Origin: Mixta sp031457955
GTDB taxonomy: Bacteria; Pseudomonadota; Gammaproteobacteria; Enterobacterales; Enterobacteriaceae
Direction of reading: 5' to 3'
DNA length: 64,000 nt
NCBI RefSeq assembly: GCF_031457955.1
Contig: NZ_JAVDXN010000001.1
Location: 372,001-436,000, forward strand
In this document: piece by piece, positions 1-8,714 of the stretch
Position numbering within the stretch: the stretch's first letter is position 1
Layout: each line of letters starts with the position of its first letter
Notes under the pieces: model-generated
The model's database searches: none
What the model was told of the DNA's origin: nothing
The model's input: the letters and a program-made list of their open reading frames with translations, nothing else
Made by a program: the position numbers and the translations under genes

Positions 1-1
1 T

Positions 2-27
2 AAAAAACCCCGGCCGAAGCCGGGGTT
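2..27 (-). terminator. Rho-independent terminator of rne
   Basis: On the minus strand a GC-rich stem (CCCCGGC / GCCGGGG) with a TTCG tetraloop is followed by a run of T. It lies 23 bp past the rne stop codon and fits a standard intrinsic terminator. Confidence 0.9.
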
Positions 28-49
28 AACAGGTGCTTACTACACGCTA

Positions 50-3000
50 TCAGGGTTTGGTGGCCGGAGCCGTTGCCTGATGTGTCGCGCTGTGGCCACC
101 GGCTGCGCCTTTGCCTTCAAACGCGAAAGGCGGACGCACCCAGTCGCTGTGACGCGGCGCTTCCGGCTGCCATGCTGGAGCCGGTGCTTTGGTCATCGGC
201 GAGCTGGCATGGAATTTACCGGCCAGCAGTGACTGGCTGGCTGCCGCGGCAGGCGCTTCATCGCGAGCCGGAACCGGCGCATGCGGTTCGCTAACCGGTA
301 GCGTCTCTTGCGGAGCGATTGCTGGTGCGTTCAGTACCTGCTCAACCTGCTCGGCAACATCCTGGCCTACGTCGCTGGCGCTGGTCGCGGCAACGTCGCT
401 AACCTGCGGCGCAGCGGCTTCTGACGGCGCTGTTTCAGCAGTCTGCGGCGCAGCGGCTTCTGACGGCGCGGCTTCAGCGGTCTGCGGCTCAGCAGCTTCT
501 GACGGCGCGGCTTCAGCGGTCTGCGGTTCAGCAGCTTCTGACGGTGCGGCTTCAGCAGTCTGCGGTTCAGCAGCTTCTGACGGCGCGGCTTCAGCGGTCT
601 GCGGTTCAGCAGCTTCTGACGGCGCGGCTTCAACTGTCTGCGGCGCAACGGCTTCTGACGGCGCGGCTTCAGCGGTCTGCGGTACAGCGGCTGCTGAAGA
701 CGCGGTTCCCACCGGTTGTGCCTGAGCAGCAACATGAGCGGCACGCGCTTCGGCAGCGGCTGGGATCACCGCAGGCTCTTCATTAACCGGTACATCGATA
801 GCTGACGTGTCGTGCGTATCAACCGGCGTAACCGGCACAGCTTCCTGCTGCGGCGCGACTTCATGTACCGCATCCTGCGCAGATGCCTGTTCAGTCTGCG
901 CGGCAGGCTGAGCAACGGCTTCACTGGCAGCAACCGGTAAGGCGACGGCGGCAGCGGTTTCAACGTGGTTGTAGTCCGGCGTTTCCTGCTGCGCGTCTAC
1001 GGCCTGGGCGTTGTCGTTGCTGGTCTGAGCCACCGGATAGCGGATCCAGACTTTGCCTGAAGCCATTTCCGGCGAGGCGGCGGCACAGGTAACCGGCATC
1101 GGCGACTGCGTCGGATAACGCTCATCACGGTAACGACGACGGCGCTGACCGCTGACGCGCAGGTGACGCGGAGAACGGCGTGAACGACGCGGCATGTTGC
1201 CGTTTTCACGGTTTTCCTGCTCATCCTGCTGCTCTTCAGGCTGCTGCGCTGGCGCTTCCGGCACGGCATCAAATGTCGGCGCTTCGGTCGCGGCAGCTTT
1301 CACCTCTTCAGCGGCCTGCTTTTCAGCCATTTGCTCTGCACTTTCAACACGCACTTTCTGTGTCAGCTGACGCGGCTTGCGGCGCGCCATAACCTGACCA
1401 CGCTCTTCCGCCGGGTTCTCTTCGCTCTCTTCAACTACGCTGGCGACCGGCTGCTGCGCTTGCTCTTGCTGAGCAGCGGCTTTAGCGGCTTCCTGCTGTT
1501 GACGACGCTCTTCCTGACGGCGACGCTGACGCTCGGCACGCTGCTCACGACGCTGCTGTTGCTGCTCTTCACGCTGCGCGCGCGCTTCATCAGACAGCGT
1601 ATTTTGCGTCTCTTCGCGAACTTCCGCGTTGGCCTGCTGGCGTTTGTTGTTGCGGCGCGGTTCGTCACGTGTTTCGCGATTATCACGCGGTTCACGGTTC
1701 TCACGCGGTTCACGGCTCTCACGCGCCTGCTGCGGTGCGTTTTCTCCGTTGCGATCGCGATTGCGGTCACGGCGGTTATTGTTGTTGTTGCGGCGGTTGT
1801 TGCCTGGGCGGCGTTCGCGCTGCTGCGCGGGCTCAGACTCTTCGCTGGCAGGTTGATCCTGCTGCGGCTGCGGCTGCTCAACCTGAGCTGGCGCGGCTGG
1901 CTCCGAGGCAAACAGCTTTTTCAGGCCGCCAAACAGACGTCCGATAATACCGGTTGAGGCAGCTGGTTCCGCTGCGGCTTTGGTCGGCGCGGCAGGCTGG
2001 GCTGGTTTTTCGCTTTCAACGGCGGTTTCCTGCGGAGCAGGCGGCGCATCAGGCATTACAAAGGCGGCCAGCGCAGGTTGCTCAGGACGACGACGTTCAG
2101 CCTGCTCATTCTCTGACGGCAGCGCCATTTCGGCTTCATGCAGTTTCGGCAGATGATAGCTGAGCGTTGGCGTCTCTTCACCGCTGCGTACGCGCAGTAC
2201 CGAGTAGTGCGGCGTTTGCATCTGATCGTTCGGCACGATAATCGCGCGCACGCCGCCCTGACGTTTTTCAATGGCGTTTACGGCGTCGCGTTTTTCGTTC
2301 AGCAGGTAAGAGGCAATCGGCACCGGAACAATGGCGTGGACTTCTTTGGTGTTCTCTTTCAGCGCTTCTTCTTCAATCAGACGCAGAATAGAGAGCGACA
2401 GCGATTCATTATCACGCACGGTGCCGGTTCCGCTACAGCGCGGACAAACGTGATGGCTCGATTCGCCCAGCGAAGGGCTAAGACGCTGACGAGACATCTC
2501 CAGCAGACCAAAGCGGGAAATATGGCTGATCTGAATACGGGCGCGATCCTGACGCACCGCTTCACGCAGGCGGTTCTCGACCGCACGCTGGTGACGCACC
2601 GGCGTCATATCGATAAAGTCGATAACGATCAGGCCGCCAAGGTCGCGCAGGCGTAGCTGACGCGCGATTTCATCGGCGGCTTCAAGGTTGGTGTTAAACG
2701 CGGTCTCTTCGATATCGCCGCCGCGGGTCGCGCGCGCGGAGTTGATATCAATCGCGGTCAGCGCTTCGGTGCTGTCGATAACAATCGAGCCGCCGGAAGG
2801 CAGACGCACTTCACGCTGGAAGGCGGATTCGATCTGCGATTCAATCTGATAGTGGCTGAACAGCGGGATTTCACCGGTGTAAAGTTTAATTTTGCTGCTG
2901 AAATCGGGACGGCCAAGGGCAGCGATATGCTGACGCGCCAGATCGAGAACCTTGGGGTTATCAATCAGAATTTCGCCGATGTCGGGACGCAGGTAGTCGC

Positions 3001-3655
3001 GGAAGGCGCGAACGATAACATTACTCTCCTGATGAATCAGGAACGGAGCAGGGCGGTTTTCCGCCGCTTTTTTGATCGCTTCCCAGTGTTTCAGACGGAA
3101 GCTCAGATCCCACTGCAGCGCTTCGGCCGATTTACCAACGCCTGCGGTACGCACGATCAAGCCCATGCCGTCCGGCAGCTCCAGCGAAGAGAGCGCTTCT
3201 TTCAGCTCGGTGCGGTCGTCGCCTTCAATACGGCGTGAAATGCCGCCTGCGCGTGGGTTATTCGGCATCAGAACCAGATAACTGCCTGCGAGGCTGATAA
3301 AGGTGGTCAGGGCTGCGCCTTTGTTGCCGCGCTCTTCTTTATCAATCTGAACGATAACTTCCTGGCCTTCACGCAATACATCTTTAATATTGGGACGGCC
3401 ATGCGCGTTGTAGCTGGCAGGGAAATACTCGCGGGAAATTTCTTTAAGCGGAAGGAAACCGTGTCGTTCAGCGCCGTAATCAACAAACGCTGCTTCCAGG
3501 CTGGGTTCAATGCGGGTGATCTTACCTTTATAGATGTTCGCCTTTTTCTGCTCGTGTCCGGGGCTTTCAATATCCAGGTCGTACAGACGTTGTCCATCCA
3601 CTAAGGCTACACGCAACTCCTCCTGTTGAGTTGCGTTTATTAACATTCTTTTCAT
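50..3655 (-). CDS. rne: Ribonuclease E
   Basis: Endoribonuclease E of 1201 aa, the core of the RNA degradosome, which processes rRNA and tRNA and starts mRNA decay at the inner membrane. The start MKRMLINATQQ matches E. coli; a further 18 in-frame codons upstream are probably leader. The N-terminal half (about residues 1-520) is almost identical to E. coli: S1 domain, catalytic Asp303 (AIDIN) and Asp346 (IDFIDM), and the Zn-link CPRCSG near 404-407. The C-terminal half keeps the amphipathic membrane-anchor segment (GRLFGGLKKLF), the Arg-rich RNA/RhlB-binding block (SRRSPRHLRVSGQRRRRYR) and the terminal PNPase-binding peptide (RHSDWVRPPFAFEGKG). It is about 140 residues longer than the 1061-aa E. 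coli protein, partly through a 13-residue tandem repeat. Expression is probably autoregulated through the long 5' leader. Confidence 0.97.
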   Translation of the reverse strand: MKRMLINATQQEELRVALVDGQRLYDLDIESPGHEQKKANIYKGKITRIEPSLEAAFVDYGAERHGFLPLKEISREYFPASYNAHGRPNIKDVLREGQEVIVQIDKEERGNKGAALTTFISLAGSYLVLMPNNPRAGGISRRIEGDDRTELKEALSSLELPDGMGLIVRTAGVGKSAEALQWDLSFRLKHWEAIKKAAENRPAPFLIHQESNVIVRAFRDYLRPDIGEILIDNPKVLDLARQHIAALGRPDFSSKIKLYTGEIPLFSHYQIESQIESAFQREVRLPSGGSIVIDSTEALTAIDINSARATRGGDIEETAFNTNLEAADEIARQLRLRDLGGLIVIDFIDMTPVRHQRAVENRLREAVRQDRARIQISHISRFGLLEMSRQRLSPSLGESSHHVCPRCSGTGTVRDNESLSLSILRLIEEEALKENTKEVHAIVPVPIASYLLNEKRDAVNAIEKRQGGVRAIIVPNDQMQTPHYSVLRVRSGEETPTLSYHLPKLHEAEMALPSENEQAERRRPEQPALAAFVMPDAPPAPQETAVESEKPAQPAAPTKAAAEPAASTGIIGRLFGGLKKLFASEPAAPAQVEQPQPQQDQPASEESEPAQQRERRPGNNRRNNNNNRRDRNRDRNGENAPQQARESREPRENREPRDNRETRDEPRRNNKRQQANAEVREETQNTLSDEARAQREEQQQQRREQRAERQRRRQEERRQQQEAAKAAAQQEQAQQPVASVVEESEENPAEERGQVMARRKPRQLTQKVRVESAEQMAEKQAAEEVKAAATEAPTFDAVPEAPAQQPEEQQDEQENRENGNMPRRSRRSPRHLRVSGQRRRRYRDERYPTQSPMPVTCAAASPEMASGKVWIRYPVAQTSNDNAQAVDAQQETPDYNHVETAAAVALPVAASEAVAQPAAQTEQASAQDAVHEVAPQQEAVPVTPVDTHDTSAIDVPVNEEPAVIPAAAEARAAHVAAQAQPVGTASSAAAVPQTAEAAPSEAVAPQTVEAAPSEAAEPQTAEAAPSEAAEPQTAEAAPSEAAEPQTAEAAPSEAAEPQTAEAAPSEAAAPQTAETAPSEAAAPQVSDVAATSASDVGQDVAEQVEQVLNAPAIAPQETLPVSEPHAPVPARDEAPAAAASQSLLAGKFHASSPMTKAPAPAWQPEAPRHSDWVRPPFAFEGKGAAGGHSATHQATAPATKP
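419..691. repeat. Seven tandem 39-bp in-frame repeats in rne
   Basis: Seven contiguous copies of a 39-bp unit start at 419, 458, 497, 536, 575, 614 and 653. On the rne strand each copy encodes 13 residues of the type TAEAAPSEAAEPQ, acidic and rich in Ala and Pro. Copies differ at only a few bases, so the array looks recent and may vary in number. It lies in the disordered C-terminal scaffold, between the Arg-rich block and the PNPase-binding tail. Confidence 0.95.
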
Positions 3656-4227
3656 CGTAACGTACTCGTTATTCTTACGTGAGTGACTAAGCTGCGGGCT
3701 AAGTAACACTGGACGAAGAATAACCGACGGCCCCGTGTCTTATCGCTTCCTCGTCAACCTCACGGTTGTCGGTCGCTCAAGGGGCGCAAAAATCTCGGCA
3801 GCCTGTTTTTATATGAAAAAACAGTGCTCGGATGAGGGAACCGCCACTGAATTTACCAGAGAGAGTCAATCCCGTCTTATCGTCCAGGCTGCAACCCGCA
3901 GCCCGCTAAATGCCTGATTTCACAATACGTCTTACGCCATTGCTGCGTGTATGTGCTATCCGGCAAAATTTCTTAATTCGCTATTTATGGTTTCCTGACG
4001 AGAGACGCTCAGGAGACCGGGCCATTATTCCATTGCTAACCTTGTTATAGCAAGGTGACTTTTCATTACTGATAAACTTTCTTACAGCATTACGCGTTCA
4101 TTTTGCAGGCTTTTTCACCACCACTCTGAAAAAGCGGGAGGCAAGCCGCAGAATTGGCGGTACGTTGTCAGTTAAGCACAGAAAAAGAAGTGGCGCTATT
4201 ATCCGCCACTCATTAGAATCGCCGCCC
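3656..4227. promoter_or_regulatory. rne 5' leader and divergent rluC promoter region
   Basis: A 572-bp gene-free interval separates divergent rne and rluC. In E. coli the rne transcript has a leader of about 360 nt that binds RNase E for autoregulation, and the spacing here permits the same. Visible on the rne strand are an 8-bp hairpin with a U-rich arm (CTGTTTTT/AAAAACAG, 3803-3824) and a CCTTGCTATAACAAGG hairpin near 4040. I could not place either promoter with confidence. Confidence 0.6.
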
Positions 4228-5178
4228 ATGAATATGAATACGCCATCGGTACAAATCGTCGCCATTTCCGCTGAAGAAGCGGGACAGCGCATCGACAATT
4301 TTTTGCGCACGCAGCTTAAAGGCGTGCCGAAAAGCATGATTTATCGCATTTTGCGTAAAGGCGAAGTGCGCGTAAATAAAAAACGCATTAAGCCTGAATA
4401 CAAACTTCAGGCTGGCGATGAAGTGCGCATTCCGCCAGTGCGCGTGGCAGAGCGCGAAGAAGTCGCTATTTCGCCCAAGCTTGAGCGTGTGGCCAGCCTG
4501 GCGGACGCCATCCTTTATGAGGATGAATATATCCTGATATTGAACAAGCCCTCCGGGACGGCGGTGCATGGCGGCAGCGGTTTAAGCTTTGGCGTGATTG
4601 AAGGGCTGCGCGCGCTGCGCCCGGAAGCGCGCTTCCTTGAACTGGTGCATCGCCTTGACCGCGATACCTCCGGCGTGCTGCTGGTGGCGAAAAAACGCTC
4701 CGCGCTGCGTTCGCTGCACGAGCAGCTGCGTGAAAAAGGCATGCAGAAGGATTATCTGGCGCTGGTGCGCGGCCAGTGGCCTTCGCATGTGAAAGCGGTA
4801 CAGGCGCCGCTGCTGAAAAATATTTTGCAGAGCGGCGAGCGTATCGTGCGCGTCAGCAGCGAAGGCAAACCTTCCGAAACCCGTTTTAAAGTGGAAGAGC
4901 GCTATACGTTCGCCACGCTGGTGAAGGCCAGTCCGGTCACCGGGCGTACCCATCAGATTCGTGTGCATACGCAGCATGCCGGTCATCCCATCGCCTTCGA
5001 CGATCGCTATGGCGAGCGCGAGTTCGACAAGCAGCTAAGCGCGACCGGGCTGCGTCGTCTGTTCCTGCATGCGGCGGCGCTGACCTTTACGCATCCCCAC
5101 AGCGGCGACAGAATGCGCATTGAAGCGCCGCTGGACGAAGAACTGAAGCGCTGCCTGGCGCGGTTACGTAAACCGTAA
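4228..5178 (+). CDS. rluC: 23S rRNA pseudouridine(955/2504/2580) synthase
   Basis: 316-aa pseudouridine synthase that modifies three uridines of 23S rRNA. It has an N-terminal S4 RNA-binding domain (AGQRIDNFLRTQLKGVPKS, about residues 16-75) and an RluA-type catalytic domain with the signature HRLDRDTSGVLLVAKK carrying the catalytic Asp. Conservation with E. coli RluC begins at NTPSVQIVAI, so translation starts at 4228 or at the second Met at 4234; no strong Shine-Dalgarno decides between them. Divergent from rne, as in E. coli. Confidence 0.95.
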   Translation: MNMNTPSVQIVAISAEEAGQRIDNFLRTQLKGVPKSMIYRILRKGEVRVNKKRIKPEYKLQAGDEVRIPPVRVAEREEVAISPKLERVASLADAILYEDEYILILNKPSGTAVHGGSGLSFGVIEGLRALRPEARFLELVHRLDRDTSGVLLVAKKRSALRSLHEQLREKGMQKDYLALVRGQWPSHVKAVQAPLLKNILQSGERIVRVSSEGKPSETRFKVEERYTFATLVKASPVTGRTHQIRVHTQHAGHPIAFDDRYGEREFDKQLSATGLRRLFLHAAALTFTHPHSGDRMRIEAPLDEELKRCLARLRKP

Positions 5179-5189
5179 CCGGCGAAAAA

Positions 5190-5216
5190 CAGATGCGGCT
5201 GTGGATGCCGCATCTG
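5190..5216. repeat. Perfect inverted repeat between convergent rluC and yceF
   Basis: A 10-bp stem CAGATGCGGC / GCCGCATCTG with a 7-nt loop lies 12 bp past the rluC stop, between two convergent genes. There is no T-run on either side, so it is more like a REP-type palindrome or an mRNA 3'-end stabiliser than a typical terminator. Confidence 0.6.
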
Positions 5217-5237
5217 GCAGGCCGCAGGCGCGCTGGC

Positions 5238-5828
5238 TTAGCGCGCCGTGGTTAACGGATTGATGCCTGCCGCGCGCAGCATATCGCACAGCGCGATCAG
5301 CGGCAGCCCCACCAGCGTATTAGGATCGCGTCCTTCCAGCCGATCGAATAAGGTAATTCCCAACCCCTCGCTTTTAAAACTACCGGCGCACTGGAGCGGC
5401 TGCTCAATCGCCACATAAGCATTAATTTCCGCGTCGCTTAATGCACGAAACCCAACGTGAAAAGTTTCATAAACTGAATGCAGCTGATTTTGTTGCGCGC
5501 AATAAAGCGCCAGCCCGGTATAAAAAGTAATAACTTTTCCGCTGGCGGCGCGTAACTGTGCGCGCGCATTTTCTTCCGTATGAGGTTTGCCGGTTATTTT
5601 GCCATCCAGAACACAAACCTGATCGGAGCCGATAATCCAGCCCTGCGGATAACGCGCGGCCAGTGCCTGCGCCTTGGCCTGCGCCAGCCGCTCCACCAGC
5701 TGCGGCGCGCTTTCCGTGGGCCGTGGCGTCTCATCCACCTCAGGCGCGGCGGTAATAAAAGGCAGGCCGAGTTTATTTAACAACGCCTGACGGAAGGGGG
5801 AGGTTGAAGCTAAAATAAGCTGAGTCAT
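5238..5828 (-). CDS. yceF: Maf-type m7GTP pyrophosphatase
   Basis: 196-aa nucleotide pyrophosphatase of the Maf family, YceF subgroup, which hydrolyses 7-methyl-GTP and related modified NTPs. The family start LILASTSPFRQALLNKLGL is followed by the phosphate-binding SPFR and the conserved GSDQVCVLDG and GKP segments; FKSEGLGITLFDRLEGRDPN carries the Maf ExxG...D motif. Length is normal. It lies head-to-head with yceD about 140 bp away, and convergent with rluC. Confidence 0.94.
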   Translation of the reverse strand: MTQLILASTSPFRQALLNKLGLPFITAAPEVDETPRPTESAPQLVERLAQAKAQALAARYPQGWIIGSDQVCVLDGKITGKPHTEENARAQLRAASGKVITFYTGLALYCAQQNQLHSVYETFHVGFRALSDAEINAYVAIEQPLQCAGSFKSEGLGITLFDRLEGRDPNTLVGLPLIALCDMLRAAGINPLTTAR

Positions 5829-5932
5829 AATTTTTCAGTTAAAATATAGCGAATCGGATGCAGACATTTTAAACTGTCCGCCGCACTGGATGCGAATACC
5901 AAGTGAAAGATGCTGTTAAACAGCCTTTTTCT

Positions 5933-5961
5933 TTGACTCTCTGTCGTTACAAAGTTAATAT
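5933..5961 (+). promoter_or_regulatory. Sigma-70 promoter of the yceD-rpmF-plsX-fab operon
   Basis: TTGACT at 5933-5938 and TAATAT at 5956-5961 are separated by exactly 17 bp. Transcription should begin near 5967-5969, only a few bases before the yceD ATG at 5971, and no purine-rich ribosome site precedes that ATG. Confidence 0.7.
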
Positions 5962-5970
5962 GCGCGCCCT

Positions 5971-6492
5971 ATGCAAAAGGTAAAATTACCCCTGACAATT
6001 GATCCGGTTCGCGCCGCTCAGAAACGCCTTGATTATGAAGGCGTGTATACACCTGTACAGGTGGAGCGCGTGGCCGATACCGTTGTTAGTGTGGACAGTG
6101 ATGTGCAATGCGTTATGTCGTTTGCCGTTGACAACCAACGTTTAGCCGTTCTGCAAGGAACCGCTGACGTTAGCGTCACGTTGAGCTGCCAGCGCTGCAA
6201 CAAGCCATTTGCACATCAGGTTCACGTAACGTATTGCTTCAGCCCGGTCGCAGATGATGCGCAGGCTGATGCGTTGCCGGAAGCCTACGAGCCGATCGAA
6301 GTCAACGATTTCGGTGAAATCGATCTGCTGGCGGTGGTGGAAGATGAAATCATCCTCGCCCTGCCTGTAGTTCCGGTGCACGATTCTGAACACTGTGAAG
6401 TGTCCGACGCGGACATGGTCTTTGGTAAACTGCCTGAAGAGGCGGAGAAACCAAACCCATTCGCCGTATTAGCCAGTTTAAAGCGTAAGTAA
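5971..6492 (+). CDS. yceD: 23S rRNA accumulation protein YceD (DUF177)
   Basis: 173-aa DUF177 protein, full length against E. coli YceD and needed for normal 23S rRNA accumulation. A Cys pair in LSCQRCNKPF (near residue 70) and a C-terminal conserved block HDSEHCEVSDADMVFGKLP are typical. It is the first gene of the operon and is followed 14 bp later by rpmF, the classic bacterial pairing. The predicted promoter lies so close that the leader may be only 2-5 nt. Confidence 0.95.
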   Translation: MQKVKLPLTIDPVRAAQKRLDYEGVYTPVQVERVADTVVSVDSDVQCVMSFAVDNQRLAVLQGTADVSVTLSCQRCNKPFAHQVHVTYCFSPVADDAQADALPEAYEPIEVNDFGEIDLLAVVEDEIILALPVVPVHDSEHCEVSDADMVFGKLPEEAEKPNPFAVLASLKRK

Positions 6493-6506
6493 TAGGAGTA
6501 AGGTCC

Positions 6507-6677
6507 ATGGCCGTACAACAGAATAAACCAACCCGTTCCAAGCGTGGCATGCGTCGTTCTCACGATGCGCTGACCACTTCCACTCTGTCCGTAGATAAAG
6601 TTTCTGGCGAAACGCATCTGCGTCACCACATCACTGCGGATGGCTACTACCGCGGTCGCAAGGTCATCGTTAAGTAA
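6507..6677 (+). CDS. rpmF: 50S ribosomal protein L32
   Basis: 56-aa ribosomal protein bL32 starting MAVQQNKPTRSKRGMRRSHD. The ATG at 6507 follows a good Shine-Dalgarno (AGGAGTAAGG) in the yceD-rpmF gap. This is the Cys-less form typical of enterobacteria. It is co-transcribed with yceD and the lipid synthesis genes. Confidence 0.97.
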   Translation: MAVQQNKPTRSKRGMRRSHDALTTSTLSVDKVSGETHLRHHITADGYYRGRKVIVK

Positions 6678-6704
6678 TAACTTGCGGCAACGCAAGGCGA
6701 TACT

Positions 6705-7739
6705 TTGACACGTTTGACCCTGGCCATTGATGCTATGGGCGGGGACTTCGGTCCCTGCGTGACAGTGCCTGCAGCTTTGCAGGCACTGGCCTTACATTCG
6801 CAATTACAGCTTCTTCTGATCGGCGACTCCGCCGCTATCACGCCATTACTTGCTAAAGCTGATTCCGCTGTCAAACGGCGTCTGCAGGTTATCCCTGCCG
6901 AATCGGTTATCGCCAGTGATGCCAAACCTTCTCAGGCTATTCGCCAAAGTCGCGGTAGCTCTATGCGCATCGCGCTTGAGTTGGTGAAAGAGGGCAAGGC
7001 CCAGGCCTGTGTTAGTGCAGGGAATACCGGCGCCCTGATGGGGCTGGCGAAACTGTTATTAAAACCGCTGGACGGCATTGAGCGCCCGGCGTTAACGACC
7101 GTGTTGCCGAATCAGCAACGCGGGAATACGGTGGTGCTGGATTTAGGCGCTAACGTTGAATCTGACAGTGCCATGCTGGTGCAGTTTGCCATTATGGGTG
7201 CGGTGATGGCGGAAGAAGTCTTCGCCATAGAACGACCGCGCGTGGCATTGCTGAATATCGGCCAGGAAGAAAGCAAAGGGCTGAATTCGATTCGTGAAGC
7301 GGCGGAACAGCTCAGGGGATCGCCGCATATCAATTATATCGGCTACCTTGAAGGTAACGATCTGCTGACCGGCAGAACCGATGTGCTGGTTTGCGACGGT
7401 TTCGTGGGCAATGTCACGCTGAAAACCCTGGAAGGCGTGGTGAGAATGTTTCTTTCGCTATTGAAAACCTCAGGCGAAGGAAAAAAGCGGGCGTGGTGGA
7501 TGAAACTGCTGGAGCGCTGGATTAAAAAACGTCTGGCTAAGCGTTTCGGACATCTGAACCCCGACCAATATAATGGCGCCTGTCTGTTGGGATTGCGTGG
7601 CACGGTAATCAAGAGCCACGGCGCGGCAAATCAACGCGCTTTTGCCGCCGCGATCGAACAGGCAGAGCAGGCAGTGCGGCGGCAAGTCCCGGAGCGGATT
7701 GCTGCGCGCTTAAAGGCTGTATTAGCCAGGAGTGATTGA
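6705..7739 (+). CDS. plsX: Phosphate acyltransferase PlsX
   Basis: 344-aa PlsX, which converts acyl-ACP and phosphate to acyl-phosphate for phosphatidic acid synthesis at the membrane. The protein begins TRLTLAIDAMGGDFGP, where AMGGD is the family signature, and contains ACVSAGNTGALMG and CDGFVGNVTLK. The start codon is TTG at 6705; there is no in-frame ATG before Met11, and the alignment with E. coli begins at this TTG. It is followed by fabH after 6 bp. The C-terminus is several residues shorter than in E. coli. Confidence 0.95.
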   Translation: MTRLTLAIDAMGGDFGPCVTVPAALQALALHSQLQLLLIGDSAAITPLLAKADSAVKRRLQVIPAESVIASDAKPSQAIRQSRGSSMRIALELVKEGKAQACVSAGNTGALMGLAKLLLKPLDGIERPALTTVLPNQQRGNTVVLDLGANVESDSAMLVQFAIMGAVMAEEVFAIERPRVALLNIGQEESKGLNSIREAAEQLRGSPHINYIGYLEGNDLLTGRTDVLVCDGFVGNVTLKTLEGVVRMFLSLLKTSGEGKKRAWWMKLLERWIKKRLAKRFGHLNPDQYNGACLLGLRGTVIKSHGAANQRAFAAAIEQAEQAVRRQVPERIAARLKAVLARSD

Positions 7740-7745
7740 GCGGAC

Positions 7746-8699
7746 ATGTATACCAAAATTATCGGTACGGGCAGCTATCTGCCCGCTCAGGTGCGGACTA
7801 ACGCCGATCTGGAAAAAATGGTGGATACCTCGGACGAGTGGATTGTGACGCGTACCGGCATTCGTGAACGTCGTATCGCCGCACCCGATGAAACCGTTGC
7901 AACAATGGGCTTCGAAGCCGCCGAGCGCGCGCTGGAGATGGCGGGCGTAAGTAAAGATGATATCGGACTGATTATCGTCGCCACCACCTCTGGCAGCCAT
8001 GCTTTCCCCAGCTCAGCCTGTATGATCCAGAATATGCTGGCAATCAAAGATTGCGCGGCTTTCGATCTGGCGGCTGCCTGTGCGGGCTTCACCTATGGCC
8101 TGAGCGTGGCCGATCAATACATTAAAAACGGCGCGGTAAAACATGCGCTGGTGATTGGCGCCGATGTGCTGGCGCGTACCCTCGATCCCAGCGATCGCGG
8201 CACCATTATTCTGTTTGGCGATGGCGCAGGCGCCGTCGTGCTTTCCGCCAGCGAAGAGCCTGGCATTATCTCTACCCATCTCCACGCCGATGGCCGTTAC
8301 GGTCAACTGCTGACGCTGCCTTATCAGGATCGTGCGCAGCAGGATCAACCCGCTTACCTGACGATGTCCGGTAATGAAGTGTTTAAGGTTGCGGTAACGG
8401 AACTGGCGCATATCGTTGATGAGACGCTGGCGGCCAACAACCTTGAGCGCACGGAAATCGACTGGCTGGTGCCGCATCAGGCTAACCTGCGCATTATTAA
8501 AGCCACGGCGAAAAAGCTGGGTATGGGCATGGATAAAGTCGTCATCACGCTCGATCGTCATGGCAACACCTCTGCGGCTTCCGTACCGGCTGCGCTGGAT
8601 GAAGCGGTGCGCGATGGACGTATTCAGCCGGGCCAGCTGGTTCTGCTGGAGGCCTTTGGTGGTGGATTCACCTGGGGCTCGGCTCTGGTTCGTTTTTAA
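7746..8699 (+). CDS. fabH: 3-oxoacyl-ACP synthase III
   Basis: 317-aa ketoacyl-ACP synthase III, which condenses acetyl-CoA with malonyl-ACP to start fatty acid synthesis. The catalytic triad is visible at Cys112 (AACAGF), His244 (VPHQAN) and Asn274 (HGNTS), at the same numbers as E. coli. The C-terminal GGGFTWGSALVRF is the usual family end. It sits in the tight plsX-fabH-fabD-fabG cluster. Confidence 0.98.
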   Translation: MYTKIIGTGSYLPAQVRTNADLEKMVDTSDEWIVTRTGIRERRIAAPDETVATMGFEAAERALEMAGVSKDDIGLIIVATTSGSHAFPSSACMIQNMLAIKDCAAFDLAAACAGFTYGLSVADQYIKNGAVKHALVIGADVLARTLDPSDRGTIILFGDGAGAVVLSASEEPGIISTHLHADGRYGQLLTLPYQDRAQQDQPAYLTMSGNEVFKVAVTELAHIVDETLAANNLERTEIDWLVPHQANLRIIKATAKKLGMGMDKVVITLDRHGNTSAASVPAALDEAVRDGRIQPGQLVLLEAFGGGFTWGSALVRF

Positions 8700-8714
8700 T
8701 CGAAGGAACAAACG

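Noticed and set aside
419..691. CRISPR array
   Set aside because: The 39-bp units are directly adjacent without spacers, lie in frame within rne, and encode a protein repeat.
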